Shown here: positions 25,601 to 37,800 of the stretch, in pieces
How positions within the stretch are numbered: the first letter of the stretch is position 1
Layout of the letters: each line of letters begins with the position of its first letter
Made by a program: the position numbers and the translations under genes
Notes under the pieces: generated by a model
What the model was told of the DNA's origin: nothing
The model's database searches: none
Seen by the model: only the letters and a program-made list of their open reading frames with translations
NCBI GenBank assembly: GCA_001972305.1
Contig: BDDD01001387.1
Span: 124,001 to 188,000, forward strand
Source: Cephalotus follicularis
Taxonomy: Eukaryota; Streptophyta; Magnoliopsida; Oxalidales; Cephalotaceae
DNA length: 64,000 nucleotides
Direction of reading: 5' to 3'

Positions 25601-26605
25601 GCATAAACATAGCACGTATCGTTACGACGTATTCACAGGAAACATAATCTATCGTAATCGGAACTCCGGCCAACCTGCCGAAATTCTGACGACACCTAAA
25701 ACAACCCCTAAAATAATTGGTCAACTCACATTATTGATCGAAACTCACGGTGGCTCGCCCGGAAACGGACAGCCACCACCGGCAGTGAGTTGACTCACTG
25801 AGTCAACTCACCGGTCAACCAACAATTTAGGCCGCTTCACAAATAAGTCATAAAACAACCAGGCCTACACATCTCCGCCCGTAACTCGCCGAGAATCGAC
25901 TGCTGCCGCCGCGCCAGAGCTCCGGCCGAGACGCCATTGCTCCGGTCTCACCACCCCTGGCCTCCACAAGGTCCGGTCTACGCGTTGGTGACCGAGACTC
26001 GCCGAGAACCGGCGCCAAAAGCGGCGGCAGAGGCGGCAGTGAGTCAACTCGCTCAGTTGACTCAACCGCAAAAATCCGGCCGTTTCCGGCCGAATCACAC
26101 CGCAACAGCCGTCGAAATGGGAAGAGGTGATCTTCTAGGCCATGACCGCACCCATCCGCGACGCCAAAAGTGGCGGAGGAGCAACGGCAGTGGCCGTTTG
26201 GCGCGGAAGAGAAGAAAAATAAGAGAGAGAAAGAGAAAGGAGGAAGAGAGGGATACCTGGCAGCGATGGTGACGTCGTCCGCCGTCTTCCCCGGCCTCCA
26301 GCGCCTCGCCCGACATTTCTCTCCCGGTCTCTGCATCTCTCTCTCGCCATCTCTCGCCTCTCTCTGTCTCATCTATCCTCTCTCTCTGTTTCAACAATGG
26401 CGCCCGTGCCTTTGTTTTATTTTTTGTATTTGGGCTCGGGCGTTTCCAGAAAACGCCCGACCCTTACCTTTTTTTTTTTATAGTATATATATATATATAT
26501 ATAATAGTAATAACAATAATAGTATAAATGAAAATGGTAATAACAACATTTATATGGTTCCGTCTTAATCCCGTCAACCATGTGAAAGTGACACGGGGTG
26601 TCACA
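22686..26605 (-). mobile_element. Long LTR-like insertion (3.9 kb) in Copia gag-pol
   Basis: The minus strand starts TGTGACACCCCGTG at 26605 and ends near 22686. Direct repeats TTCCA lie at 22681-22685 and 26606-26610. It interrupts the Copia between zinc knuckle and protease. It has no pol genes: there is a GC-rich 5' part (25490-26450), degenerate tandem text around AATCAAGATCCACAAAGGA (23330-25450) and a 3' part with TTTAGGGCTCG-like phrases (22860-23030). It is best read as a solo long LTR or a non-autonomous element. The terminal CATG on one side is imperfect. Confidence 0.65.
23330..25450. repeat. Degenerate short tandem text (CAAGATCCACAA type)
   Basis: Phrases such as AATCAAGATC, CACAAAGGAA, ATATCAAG and AGGGATTC recur every 20-45 bases without a strict period. 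ORFs here are Lys/Ser/Ile-rich low complexity and are not called genes. Confidence 0.5.
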
Positions 26606-27285
26606 TTCCACCTACAAAAATGTCAAACGATTTTGATCGTGGTACCCATTGTTTATTGGGTCCAATAATGTTACATTTTTGTTTCATAGTTCCTTTAGGA
26701 ACCCACACTTGTCTTAATATAGTAGCGATGTGATGTGGAGAAGGTCTAGCAAGAGAATGGACATGGGATTGAGAATGAGCAATCCTTTTAAAACATTTAC
26801 TAACAACATGTCCTATCTTGTGACAATATGTGCAAGTAGGTCTCGTTTTAACATTCTTCAATTTTATTTTAACTTCTAAAGGAACATAACCTATACCGGT
26901 TTTATCAAGGTAAGGTCTTTAAATAGCAAGCACTTCTTCTAATTTCATAGTACCTAATGTGAATTTACTAAAGGATTTCTCTAGGTTCACATTCTTTTCT
27001 TTAAGATTTTCTACTTCCTTTTCTAGTTCTATATTTTCACAAGAAGTAGGGTTTTCTACACATACATCCTTTTTCGCAACTTCACTTTTCAAAATGCTAA
27101 TATCAATTTTCAATTGCTCATTTTCAATAACTAGCAAATCCTTCTCATTTTTAATGCTAGCTATATTTTTCTTTATTGAAGAGTATTGAGAACATTTCTT
27201 TTTAAATTCAATTAGTAATTCATCAAATGCAAATTATAATTCATCAAAAGTATAAGAATCATCTACCTCATTGTTATTATTTTAT
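26606..27285 (-). pseudogene. Copia gag C-terminal part with zinc knuckle
   Basis: The minus strand reads a coiled coil (IENEQLKIDISILKSEV, LEKEVENLKEKNVNLEKSF) and then a CCHC zinc knuckle in CTYCHKIGHVVSKC at about 26820. The N-terminal half of gag is missing at the junction with the Gypsy fragment near 27285. Confidence 0.8.
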
Positions 27286-30005
27286 CATCTACCTCGATGG
27301 AAGAGACTATGGACTTGCATGAACTTCTTTACGAGATTCCATGATCATATCCAGTAAACCTGACCCCATTGTTATTATTTTATTGTATTGCTTCATATTT
27401 CTTATTGCTCATTCATGAATATTTTCATTTTTCTTTATTGCATTGAGGACAATGCAAGAATTTAAGTATGGGGGGGTTTAGTACCGTTGTTCATTTTAAT
27501 TTTGAAAGTAGGAATAAATGTTGATATGCTTAGAAATAATAGAAACCCCATAGGAGAAATAATAAAATTTTCGTTTTTAAGGAAAAGAAAAAGAATGCAT
27601 ATCAAGGTAGGAGTTTTGTGCGAAAATAAATGATTAAAGAAAAAGATAAAAACGTCGTCTTGTATGTTTTTGAAGTTTCATAAATATTAGTAAGGAGAAA
27701 GACAAGGAATTAATATTCTTGCATATAAAAAAAGGAAAAAAAAAAAGAAAAATAATGTTTATTTTACCTCGTTGAATTCAGTCTTGGTTTGTAGCCTATT
27801 TGATTCGAGTAATTAAGCCTTATGGGTGTTTTACACCTAGTTCCTTAAAGCCAACTGGTTTGAGAGTAACTAGTCGAAAGCTCGCTACATGGGTCCTATA
27901 GAAAGCTTAAGAGATCAAGACTTTGCACGAATTTAAGTTAGTAAAATTTTTATTGATCTCATGTGCGAATAGAAAATTCTTAAGCTACTTAGTACTTTAA
28001 GTGTCTGGTTATTGCTCTATCCATGACATTTCAGATGGAAAAGGGTGGAGGAATGAGTTCAATGAAAAGAGAAAAAGAAAAGCAAAAGAAAAGATGATGT
28101 GTGTATGTGCTAAAGTTCTTTGTCCGAATCTAAAGTAGGATTTTATATTACTAAGAATGCATATCTTGATTGGTAGGTAAATGTGTGAAAAACAGAAATT
28201 TTTTTATTAAGCTCCTTAATTGAGATGTGTTTTGATTCTAGAACTTGGAACGAGATAATAAAATTCCAAGTATGGGAGTGTTCTATGAATTTTTAAGTAG
28301 AGATACTTTTTGCCTATTGTCAAAATTTTGATGAACTGAATTTTGTGTGTTTATTCGATAGAAAACACTCACGAGACAAAACTCGTCCACTAGAGCCACC
28401 TAGGGGTTTAAAGGCTTGTTGCATATGCTAAATGCAATCATGATTCCTACGAATGTGAATTAGGTTTATGTTTGTGTTTTTGTTTTTGTGTTTGTTATCT
28501 TGTTTAAGCTTTCCATATTTTGTTTGTTTTAGGACAAGCAAAGTTCAAGTATGGGGGTATTTGATAAGCATAAATATGTATTTTTTTAATGAGTTAATTA
28601 TTGTATTTTTATGCTTGGAACATATTACTTTGGTAGTGTTTGATTGACTTTTAGGTAAGAAGCCAAAGTGATCAAAATGCAGAAACATGAGTCAAATTGA
28701 CGAAAATAGAGAGCAAGAAGATCAAAGTATGAAGAATAGAAAAAAGTCTGCAGAAAACAGAGGAAGATGTCAACGCCTATCCTTAAGCATTGACGCCTAT
28801 CTCTTAAGTGCTGACGGTATCAACTTAAGCGTCGACGCTTTGCATTTGATGAAGAACAAATCTGCAAAATTATGATTTTCGTCAACACCAATCCAATTGG
28901 CGTCAATGTGCTGGGAATTCACTATTTAGGCGTCAACGCCATTAGCAACACGTCAACGCCATAATTGCACAAATCGGACAGTAGCTTTACGCGTTAACGC
29001 GCAAAGATGAAGATGTCAACGTCATCCCACTACACAACTTAAGCATCGACGCCTTATTTAAGCGTTGACGCTTAACATTCCATTATGCCCTATAACGCAA
29101 GAATCACGTCGACGCCCAAGACTTAAGCGTCGACACTTACGGCGTATCAGGCGCCAAATTTGGAAAGTTTTTACAATTTTAGTCAGATTGTAATAGTTAG
29201 TTTTTTTTTCGTTTTTCTGCATTAGGTTAGAGTATAAAAAGGAAACAATAAGTCAGTCATAGGGAGGCTGCCAACGTAACACAACAAAGAAAGCAACTGC
29301 TAGATGGTGAAGGAGGAATTGAAGAAATTTGCAGGTGCTACCTTCGCCATGACAAGCTAAGTTTCTTAATCCTTGGATGTAGATGAACCCATGTTTTATA
29401 TATACATTAAGTTCGAGTTTTCTGCTTTAATAGCATGTTTGTAAGACAATATTTTATTGTTAATGTATGTGAAACATTGATGAGAAGGAATTTTAATGAT
29501 ATAAAATCTGTTTTGATGTTTTAGTGCTTGTAGCTCTAATTCATTTACATCATGCGATAATTATTAATTTGTTTATGTGATTGCACCAAGACATCCTTTA
29601 ACCAATCATCCTTTCGAGAGTATCAAGGTTTGATAGGATAGGCTGTACCTAGGTTAATTCGTTATTTTCTGTGATATCTGTGATATTACCTTAAACCAGA
29701 ATTTATGCCATGAATTTAAAAATATATATATACATGCTGGGATTCTCACATCTAAGGATTGTTTTCTCATATTTCTCATATCACTTTTATATTTATTTTG
29801 TCACATTGGGTTAGATATTTAATTTGAATTATTTAATTTATCTTTGCCATAGTTTAATTCAAATCAATTCTCTTTTAAAATTATTTCATTTAGTGTTCGT
29901 TATTTTTATTTAGTTGCATACTAAGTTCATTTTTGTCATCATAGCTCTTCGTGGGAACGATCCCTACTTTCCATTATATTAATTGTTATATTAGGGTAAT
30001 TTTGA
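27286..30005 (+). mobile_element. Gypsy-type 3' region and LTR fragment
   Basis: 27440-27480 contains GAGGACAATGCAAGAATTTAA followed by ATGGGGGGG, the phrase that follows pol in Tat/Athila-like plant Gypsy elements. A second PPT-like run (AAGTATGGGGGTA, 28546-28558) precedes an LTR start TGATAAGCATAAATATG at 28562. The LTR holds a TATA-like TATAAAAA at 29233 and a GCGTC(G/A)ACGC word cluster at 28770-29150. The end phrase TTCGTGGGAACGATCC lies at 29948-29963, and the CACTA transposase begins at about 30005. No pol remains. The exact LTR end is uncertain. Confidence 0.65.
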
Positions 30006-31534
30006 TTCTGTTCAGCGACACGAACATCTTCCCCTGATAACCTCTCCACACCTACCTCGGTCACCCGTCGACCCTTCAAGAATTTTTTATTGTCTCTTCT
30101 AAACTGGTGGTCTGTGGGCAACAATTGACGATGACAGTCAAACCATGAACATTTCCGACAATGCTTCAATCTAAAACCCTTGGTCTCACCCATACGGTAG
30201 GGGCATGCCAAATGACCATGAGTACTTCAGCTTGACAGCATTCCATAGGCAGGAAAGTCACTAATCGTCCACATTAAAGCTGCCCTCATCTGAAAGTTCT
30301 TCTTGCCTGATGCATCATACGTTTCAACTCTAGTTTCCCACAACATCTTCAACTCGTCAACAAGTTGACAAAGAAACACATCAATATCTTTCCCTGGGCT
30401 TTTTGGTCCAGGTATAATCAAGGACAAGAACATGAATGGCTTCGTCATACACAACCAATGTGGAAGATAGCATGGGAAAACAAAAACAGGCCAACAAGAG
30501 TAAACATTACTACTAACCCCAAAAGGACAAAACCCATCCATTGCTATTCCTATTCTAACATTGCCAACCTCTACAGTAAAAGATAGAAAAGTAATATCAA
30601 AGTGCTTCCAAGCTTCACCGTCAACCGGGTGTACCATTCCCACTTCATCACTGTCGTTATCCTTCCTCTTCTTACTATGCCACCTCATATCAGCAAATGT
30701 TTTATCTGATTGAAACAACCTCTGAAGTCTTGGTGCCACTGGAAAGTGACGCAAAACCTTGTAAGGTATATGTTTCTTTCTCTTTCCGCCACCGCTAGGT
30801 TTGAATCTAGGATGATTACATGTTGGACACTCTGTAGCGCACTTGTGCTGATCCCCGTAATACAACATACAATCATTGACACATGCATCTATCTTTTTGT
30901 AGCCTAATCCCAATGTCTTCATAATTTGTTTCAGCTTGTAATAAGACTCCGACAACTTCTCATCCTCAGGCGTTCCGCTCTTAATGATCTGAAGAATTTC
31001 CTCGGCTACTTCGTTAGGAATCCAATACTTGGACTTGACATTCATGAGTCGCGTCATCATAGACAGCTTGGTGTGTTTTTTACAGCCATTCCACAACGGT
31101 TCATCCGCATCCTTAAGCAGGTCATAGAACTTTTTGGCATTGGGATTCGGAAGTTCATCGGTCATCTCGTCATGTTCACGAGTATCAAACTCAAACCCTC
31201 CAGCATCCATTACGAGATCAACAAAAGGATTGCTCGGACCTGATGGGTCTGGCTGCTCTACTACAACCCGACAGCGTTCCCTCATCTCCCCATGTTGATC
31301 CCACAACGTGTAATGGAGAGTGAAACTGTTCTTCAACAAATGTAAACGCACTTCAGATCTAGTTCCAAATGCCCTTAACTTGCAACGTTTACAAGGACAC
31401 TTTATCATATTATTCCAGACAAACTCTTCGTTTGTGAATGCAAAATCTAGGAAAGTGAGCACACCCCTGTTAAATTCCTCCGTTAGTAACCCCCGGACAA
31501 CTCGCCTACTCATCCAACTCCTGTCCACAGACAT
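30005..31534 (-). pseudogene. CACTA TNP2-type transposase, truncated and frameshifted
   Basis: The main minus-strand frame starts at 31534 (MSVDRSWMSRRVVRGLLTEE) and runs to 30227. Residues 1-75 form the transposase-associated domain with MIKCPCKRCKLRAFGTRSEV. After an acidic spacer comes a zinc-finger-like CATECPTCNHPRFKPSGGGK, then the TNP2 domain (VLRHFPVAPRLQRLFQSDKT, MRWHSKKRKDNDSDE, VHPVDGEAWKHFD, RIGIAMDGFCPFGV, IPGPKSPGKDIDVFLCQLVD). A frameshift between 30227 and 30211 shifts the continuation (GFRLKHCRKCSWFDCHRQLL) to another frame, and the C-terminal half is missing beyond about 30005. TNP2 cuts CACTA termini; this copy cannot be active. Confidence 0.88.
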
Positions 31535-32139
31535 TTTTTTTACAAGTAGGGTAGAAGATTGTTAGGTTCAAGTATTCTTTTCTCAAAATGTATTGACTGA
31601 AGTGTATCTCACCACCTAACTCTAAATGGTATGGCCCTATCCCATTCCCGACGATGTACCTCCACTAATATCTTTATCCCACGTGCATAGTTCACTCCGA
31701 GAAAATTTCGGCAACATCTCCCCACGATTCCTCAAATACATGAATTAAACTGAATTAATCGATTTAATTATGTATCCAAGGAACATGTTTAAGGAGTGTA
31801 ACCAAAACTTTCTTGAAGAAAATTATATACATAAAATAACGATATATCCTAGAGTGGACATACGTATGTGAGAACTGTCTGAACTGGACAATTCATGATT
31901 CACTCCTATTAAACGAATCATGAACGGGAATCTAAGGTTTCTCTTAACTTTAATCATAGTAGGTAACCGAATTCTATATACAATACATATAATATATTAT
32001 ATATTTATGTACACAATATATATTATATGTTTATATACACAATAATACATACATAATATATCTACAATAATACAATAATACATACGTAATATACACCGTT
32101 TATATATTTGTATATATTATAAAACAGTAATTTACAAAC

Positions 32140-32182
<43 letters not shown>

Positions 32183-32645
32183 TGTAAATATTTATATATC
32201 TATACAAAAACAATATATATAACAAAAAATGGAGGTTAGATCTAGAAATCAATACCTATAATCGAATATTAGAGGTTGGATCCGGAGCTTGGAGTGTGAG
32301 AGCTTGCGATCTGGTGCGATTGTGCTTGGATGCGATCTGGTATTAGAGAGAGATCGGCGGGGAGGAGAGAGAGCAAGCAGAGAGACAGAGCGGCGGTGAG
32401 GGAGAGAGAAAAGAGTGAGTGAGAAGAAAAAAAAGAAAGTGCCGGTTTGATGTAGGTGTAGGATATATACGGCGAGGGTAATAAGTGCCCTCGTCGTGTA
32501 TTTCTAACATGGCGAGGGCATGGCAAGGGTAAGAGTGCCCTCGTCATGCCTCTTTTAAAAATAAAAATAAAAAAACTGCTCAACGGCGAAAGGATTCAAT
32601 TATCCTCGCCATAAGCCATTGTCGTTGACTGTTTTTCCTGTAGTG
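31535..32645 (-). other. CACTA 5' untranslated region with simple repeats
   Basis: AT-rich sequence with ATATAT/ACATA runs (31980-32130), a (TG)n run at about 32149-32180, a purine-rich part (32340-32440) and GGCGAGGG subterminal repeats to the terminus. No gene is seen. Confidence 0.7.
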
Positions 32646-33048
32646 TAAAAAAAAACTGACAGTAATTATTGAGATTATGACATATCACACTTTTTGATCT
32701 AACTCAATGATGGTCTCTACACACTTTTTAATTCAATTCAATGATATTATGACACATTAACAATTATTGTAGTTGCTATACTTTTTTTGTTACTGTCAAA
32801 ATATCATTGGTGATTCTTTTATTAAAAATCAAAATATCATTAATAATGTTTAAAAAAAATAAATTATATTTTGACACAACATTTGTTATGCCTTTATAAT
32901 ATCATCATTATAGTGTAAGATTGAATTTCTCATAAAAAAAATATCTCAAAATTTCGTGTGTGCAATTGAACGGCTACTGCGGGAATGTATAAGAGTAACT
33001 GCACCAGCACGAAGAGAAACTAAAGTATCCTCCCTCAAAAAAGGAAAA

Positions 33049-33087
<39 letters not shown>

Positions 33088-33144
33088 CACACAGGCAAAA
33101 TTAACTGTTGCACACCACAGTAACAAACCAGCAGTTAAAGAACC
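32646..33144 (+). promoter_or_regulatory. Promoter and 5' UTR of the second QRT3-like gene
   Basis: This aligns with 5111-5621. The TATAAG candidate (32988-32993) and a (CT)n run (33054-33084) are conserved. Only about 500 bp of the ancestral promoter remains because a CACTA terminus adjoins at 32645. Confidence 0.55.
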
Positions 33145-34829
33145 ATGAAACCGACTTTAGCATTGTTGCTCCTTATATTAGTCCTAGTACAAGAAACAAC
33201 TTCTACTCTCAAGGTAAGACAGTATCAAACAAAGCTTAAACAGATTGAAGCTACTTCAGCTTTGACTTCTACATCAGCTTCAAACCCCCAAAAGGTTAGA
33301 TACATGTCATCACATATAAACATATGTATTAAAAATCATAGGGCTTACAAAAAATTTGTTTTTTGGTGTTAATTAATTACGTTTGTATGTTTTATATATG
33401 GGTGCTCTTTGAATGTTTATTAGGTTATTGGAAGGGTGTACTATCCGATTGGGTATGGAGCGGACCCAACAGGGGCACAGGAGAGCAGTGATGCCATATT
33501 GAATGCATTGAATGATGCTTTCCAAGTGCAAAGTGGACTTGAATTGGTTGCTGGTGTCAATGACTTGGGTGGTGTTGTCATTGATCTGCAAGGTGGCAAC
33601 TACAAGATTAGCAAACCCATTACGTTTCCAGCTTCTGGTGGAGGCAATTGTGTGGTGAGTTGGCCCTTAATTAATTTGTTGCTTACACACGTTTTTCAAC
33701 AACTATTCATTACTTTCTCTGCACATCTCTGTTTGCTTTCTCTCCAATATACAGTTGCAGTTACTGTCTTATGACTGCCAATAAGATCTGTCATCTGTTC
33801 AATTATTTCAAGTTTTTGCAACTTTTCATGTGTAAATGTGAACACATGCTACCATTTTACAGAGTCTTCTCTTGTTTTAATGCATGAGAATGCATTAAAC
33901 ACGATTGCTTTATGTAAGTTGAAGCTTCCAAAACAAATTTAATTGCCAACTACTATATTATTCAAACCTGTCTGTCTTATTATCGTCTCCCTCCAAAAGA
34001 TGTACGCAAAGTCAAAAACTAGTGCTAAAAGACACATGTCACTCTTTAAGCGTTCTATTGTCTATCTTGATAATACCTTCTTTTACTATATACAAATATA
34101 AATTATAATAGTAATGTTATTCATAATAGTTTTCTTTTTTTTCTTTTTTTTTGGGGGGGTCCAATTATCAATACATTATTAATGATTATTTAATAAAAAA
34201 TAAAAATATTATTAAGCATATTTTAAAATCACGAATTAGGTATTGATATTTTAGACTCTTTATTCACAATATAACGACATTGATTGTTGTGTCAAACTTT
34301 ATAATCAAATACAAGCAAAATGTTAGTGGAAGGAAAATATTAGTTTAGATAAACAATTCTTCTGGTCATTCAAACACATTTATATTTTTTAATCAAGTAA
34401 TAATCAATCACCCATCTCACAAAAACTATCTAAATAACTCTTTTGCCAAAAATAACTTCCCATAAGACTCACTATGATTTGAAATACGCGATAAGAAACG
34501 AGAGACCTTTCTTCTTTTTGGCTAAATAAACATGCTTTTAGTGTCTTGGTGAAAAAAATTGGGACGTTTAGTTTATATAGTACCAATGCAATGATAATAC
34601 TACGAATGATGGTGTATATACCACCTTTGAGTAATATCTGATTTGCGTTATATTATATATGATTTGAATGCATTCAAAGATGTTTTAAATATGGATTGGT
34701 TGTTTTCATATTAGAGCATCAAGTAAATTGTAGTTGACAATATTCAGTGTAATCCCTTTAATATAGGATAGTTTTAATGTAGCAATCATAAGCCTAAAAT
34801 CACTCATGTAACATCTACTAACTCATCGG

Positions 34830-34887
<58 letters not shown>

Positions 34888-37800
34888 CATGGTAATGACC
34901 CAGGAATTGTGATCTCTTCCAATTTTCCTTCTCTGTTCATTACCCTTCAATCCATAACATCTTTTATATTCATTTTCCGTGAACATTTTGAAAAAAAAGC
35001 TATCGTTATGCTTTTATGGTGTCAATTAACTCCTCGGGTCCTTCCTAAAAGTAACACCCTTAGTCATTGCTGCCCCTAGATAGACACTCAATACCAGTAG
35101 TATATATAACCACCACTTAGTGAATGGACCATTCTTGGTTGACGTTTCAAAAAGCCTACCAATAGTATATAACCACCACTTAAGTTCCAAAATATGTAAA
35201 AACAAATAAAAATAACAAAACTTTTATTGAATGACGTGAAAAACCATATCATTAATTTATGAAAGTTCATTGTATTATTATCTTATGTGAACTTTTTATA
35301 GGTTTATAGGTAATTTGTCTTAAACTTGTAGCTAAAAGTTGCATCTTGAACTCATTTTCGGTACAATTAAGAGACCCAATCTTCAAAATCAGAGTAATTA
35401 AAAGACAGTATATCATTAACGGCGGATGAGTTCAAGGTGCAAGTTGCATTTTTACTATAAGTTCAGGGTCCAAATTACTTATTAATTATTTAATTTACAG
35501 ATGTGTCCGTTATGTCATCACCTAACAGCTACATTATCCGCTGTAAGTGATAAACTAACGGCGATCCTTTAATTACTCTGATTTTGAAAATTGAATCACT
35601 TGATTGTACCTAAAATAAGTTGATGGTGCAATTTACACTTTTGCTACAAGTTCGAGATACAATTTACCTATTAACCAAACTTTTATTATTGATTGTCTTT
35701 ACATATGTGTAGGTCCACTAAGGCCCCATTTGTTTGCACTTATTGAAATGTTGATGCTGAATGGATAAGTAAAAGATATAATAAGTGCATTTGTTTGAGT
35801 TTTAAAATAAGCACTGAATATCACTTATTACTTCTTATTTAAAAAAACATTATTTACATCACTTATTAGATAAGAGGAAGTGATGATTGACTATTTGGAC
35901 AAAAATATCTTCATAATAACCAACAATTATACTTTACTCTAATCTTTATAAAATAATATATTCTTTAATATATAGTTGAAAAGGTCAAAACGAAAAATTA
36001 TACATATTCAGATCTTTTAATCAGCACAGTTATCAAACAGTTTTATCCATTCACTATTCAGTATTCAGTTACTATTTTTTAACTATTTAGCATCAACTAC
36101 ATGTTCATTCAACATTCAGCACTTAACACTTAATGTAAACAAATAGCCCCTAAGAGTGAATAGGTTAATTATATGCGAAAATTTAATCTTTTTCAATTTA
36201 ATAGTCAACAGGATGAGTAAGCAATCAATTTACACAGAATATAGAAATGAATTGCGATTAAGTAAAAGAGTAAGGGAAGAGAAATTTCAAACGATTTATA
36301 GTGGTTTTGACCAAATATGCCTACGTCCACTCTCTCAAGCTTTATTTGAGATTCCACTAGATTCGTAACCCCTTTATTATAGTCATTCTTGTGTTTTTGA
36401 CTTGGTGTTCACTCACCTAGGATTTTGTAGCTAAATCCTAACTTTAATTTTTGCAAGCTTAATCCAAACTTTAATTAGGTATTATCAACCTAGTGATACA
36501 AAAATGAATTTGAGGTGGTTTTTGTGTTTTTAATAACCTCTAAGAAGGTTTGATAAAGCACAGGTTTTCACTCTTTAAAGAAAATGAAAATACAAGAGTT
36601 GAGTGAACTGGATATTGATTTTTGATTTCTTGAAAGCTTGATGATTGTTAGAAGATTGTAGATTTGCCTCTGTTTTTCGTTCTACTCTTCTTTGATCCAA
36701 TCCTCCTATTTATAGAGTTCTGTTGGAGATAGCCGTTGGAGTAGTCACAGAGCCGTTGGAGACATTTGTGCACAGTTTCCTATTTAATTCGTCGCTATAA
36801 ATCTGGACCAGATTTCAATCCTCTGTTAAAAGCGTCAACGGTGTTAATCAAAGCGTCGCCGCTTAGATGTTACCGTTATGATGTTTTAACTATTTTTCCG
36901 TAAAGCGCTGCCGCTTAACATAAAGTGTTGTCGGTTTGTCTTTTAAGCGTCGACTGTTTGCTTTAAGCGTCGCCGCTTAACACGTAACTTTGAGGTCTGG
37001 CATTTCATCTTTCTCTGCCGCTTTATCAATTCAGTCTTCTTTGCTGCATTAATCATTCTCAAACTTTAACTGTTGATGTTTCAGTCTTCTCTGCCACTTA
37101 GTGTATTTGCTTTGATGTAATTTTCTCTTTACTCAAGTATGCTCTAAAGCAATCAACATAATTCTCCTCTTCAACAACTGGTCTGCTTTGAAGCTGCAAT
37201 AACTGGTCTGCTCTAAAGCAATATGTGGTCTGCTAGCAAGTTATCTCAGGTTTGCACAACCATCTCAAGTCTGCTCTTCAGTTATTCTCTGCAACCCTAA
37301 ACACAAGTCTGCTCATCTGCTCTGCAAGCTTATCCAAGGTCTGCCTTTAGCGTCTGAGGTCCTTGACTTGTCCATGGTCTGCCTTCGCTTGCTTGTTCGT
37401 GGTCTGCCTTTGCTTTTCTGCCAAACCTTTTCTGCCTTATGCCTTCTTTTCTTCTTTGCCTTCTCTGCCATGAGTTGCGAACTCTACCTTTGATCGTCTG
37501 ATGTCTGCTTCTTAAGCGTTGACTGTGTTCATCAAAGCGTCGCCACTTATCTTGTTTGACTTGTACAAAGCGCTAGTTTGCTTCTTTAACAGTTGGCGCT
37601 TTAATACTTATACTTAAGTGCTGACGATTTGAACATAAGCGTCGCCGTTTTATGTAGTTTGACTTCTCTTCTCTACCTTCTCTACTCATCATTATAAATT
37701 GTCTATTCAAGTTAAATCAAGTCTGCTGCTTAAAGTTCAATTTTGTCATCTTGCACATAAACTAAAAATGCTTAGATGCAATTTACACTTTTGCTACAAG

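Larger units (their letters stand above)
10764..27285 (-). mobile_element. SIRE/Maximus-like Copia retrotransposon, broken and nested
   Basis: On the minus strand from high to low coordinates come gag coiled coil and zinc knuckle (27285-26606), protease (22620-22370), integrase (22190-21218), linker (16944-16452), reverse transcriptase (16451-15797), RT tail plus RNase H (14913-14196), an extra 3' ORF (13788-12647), PPT and LTR. Three later insertions split it (14914-15796, 16945-21217, 22686-26605). Frames carry several stops and shifts. The 5' LTR is lost at the junction with a Gypsy fragment at about 27285. Order and motifs are those of Copia. Confidence 0.85.
30005..32645 (-). mobile_element. 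CACTA transposon, 5' half
   Basis: The terminus on the minus strand is CACTACAGGAAAAACAG (32645-32629), followed by GGCGAGG subterminal words (32460-32630) shared with the element at 2311-4839. It carries the TNP2 transposase reading away from this end. The other end is lost at about 30005 in the Gypsy fragment. Confidence 0.82.

Noticed and set aside
25848-26568. Overlapping ORFs on both strands up to 174 codons
   Set aside because: They lie in the GC-rich part of an LTR-like insertion with target-site-like flanks; long frames on both strands reflect base composition.
30365-31565. Plus-strand ORFs opposite the transposase
   Set aside because: Shadows of the minus-strand TNP2 reading frame, which has clear domain text.
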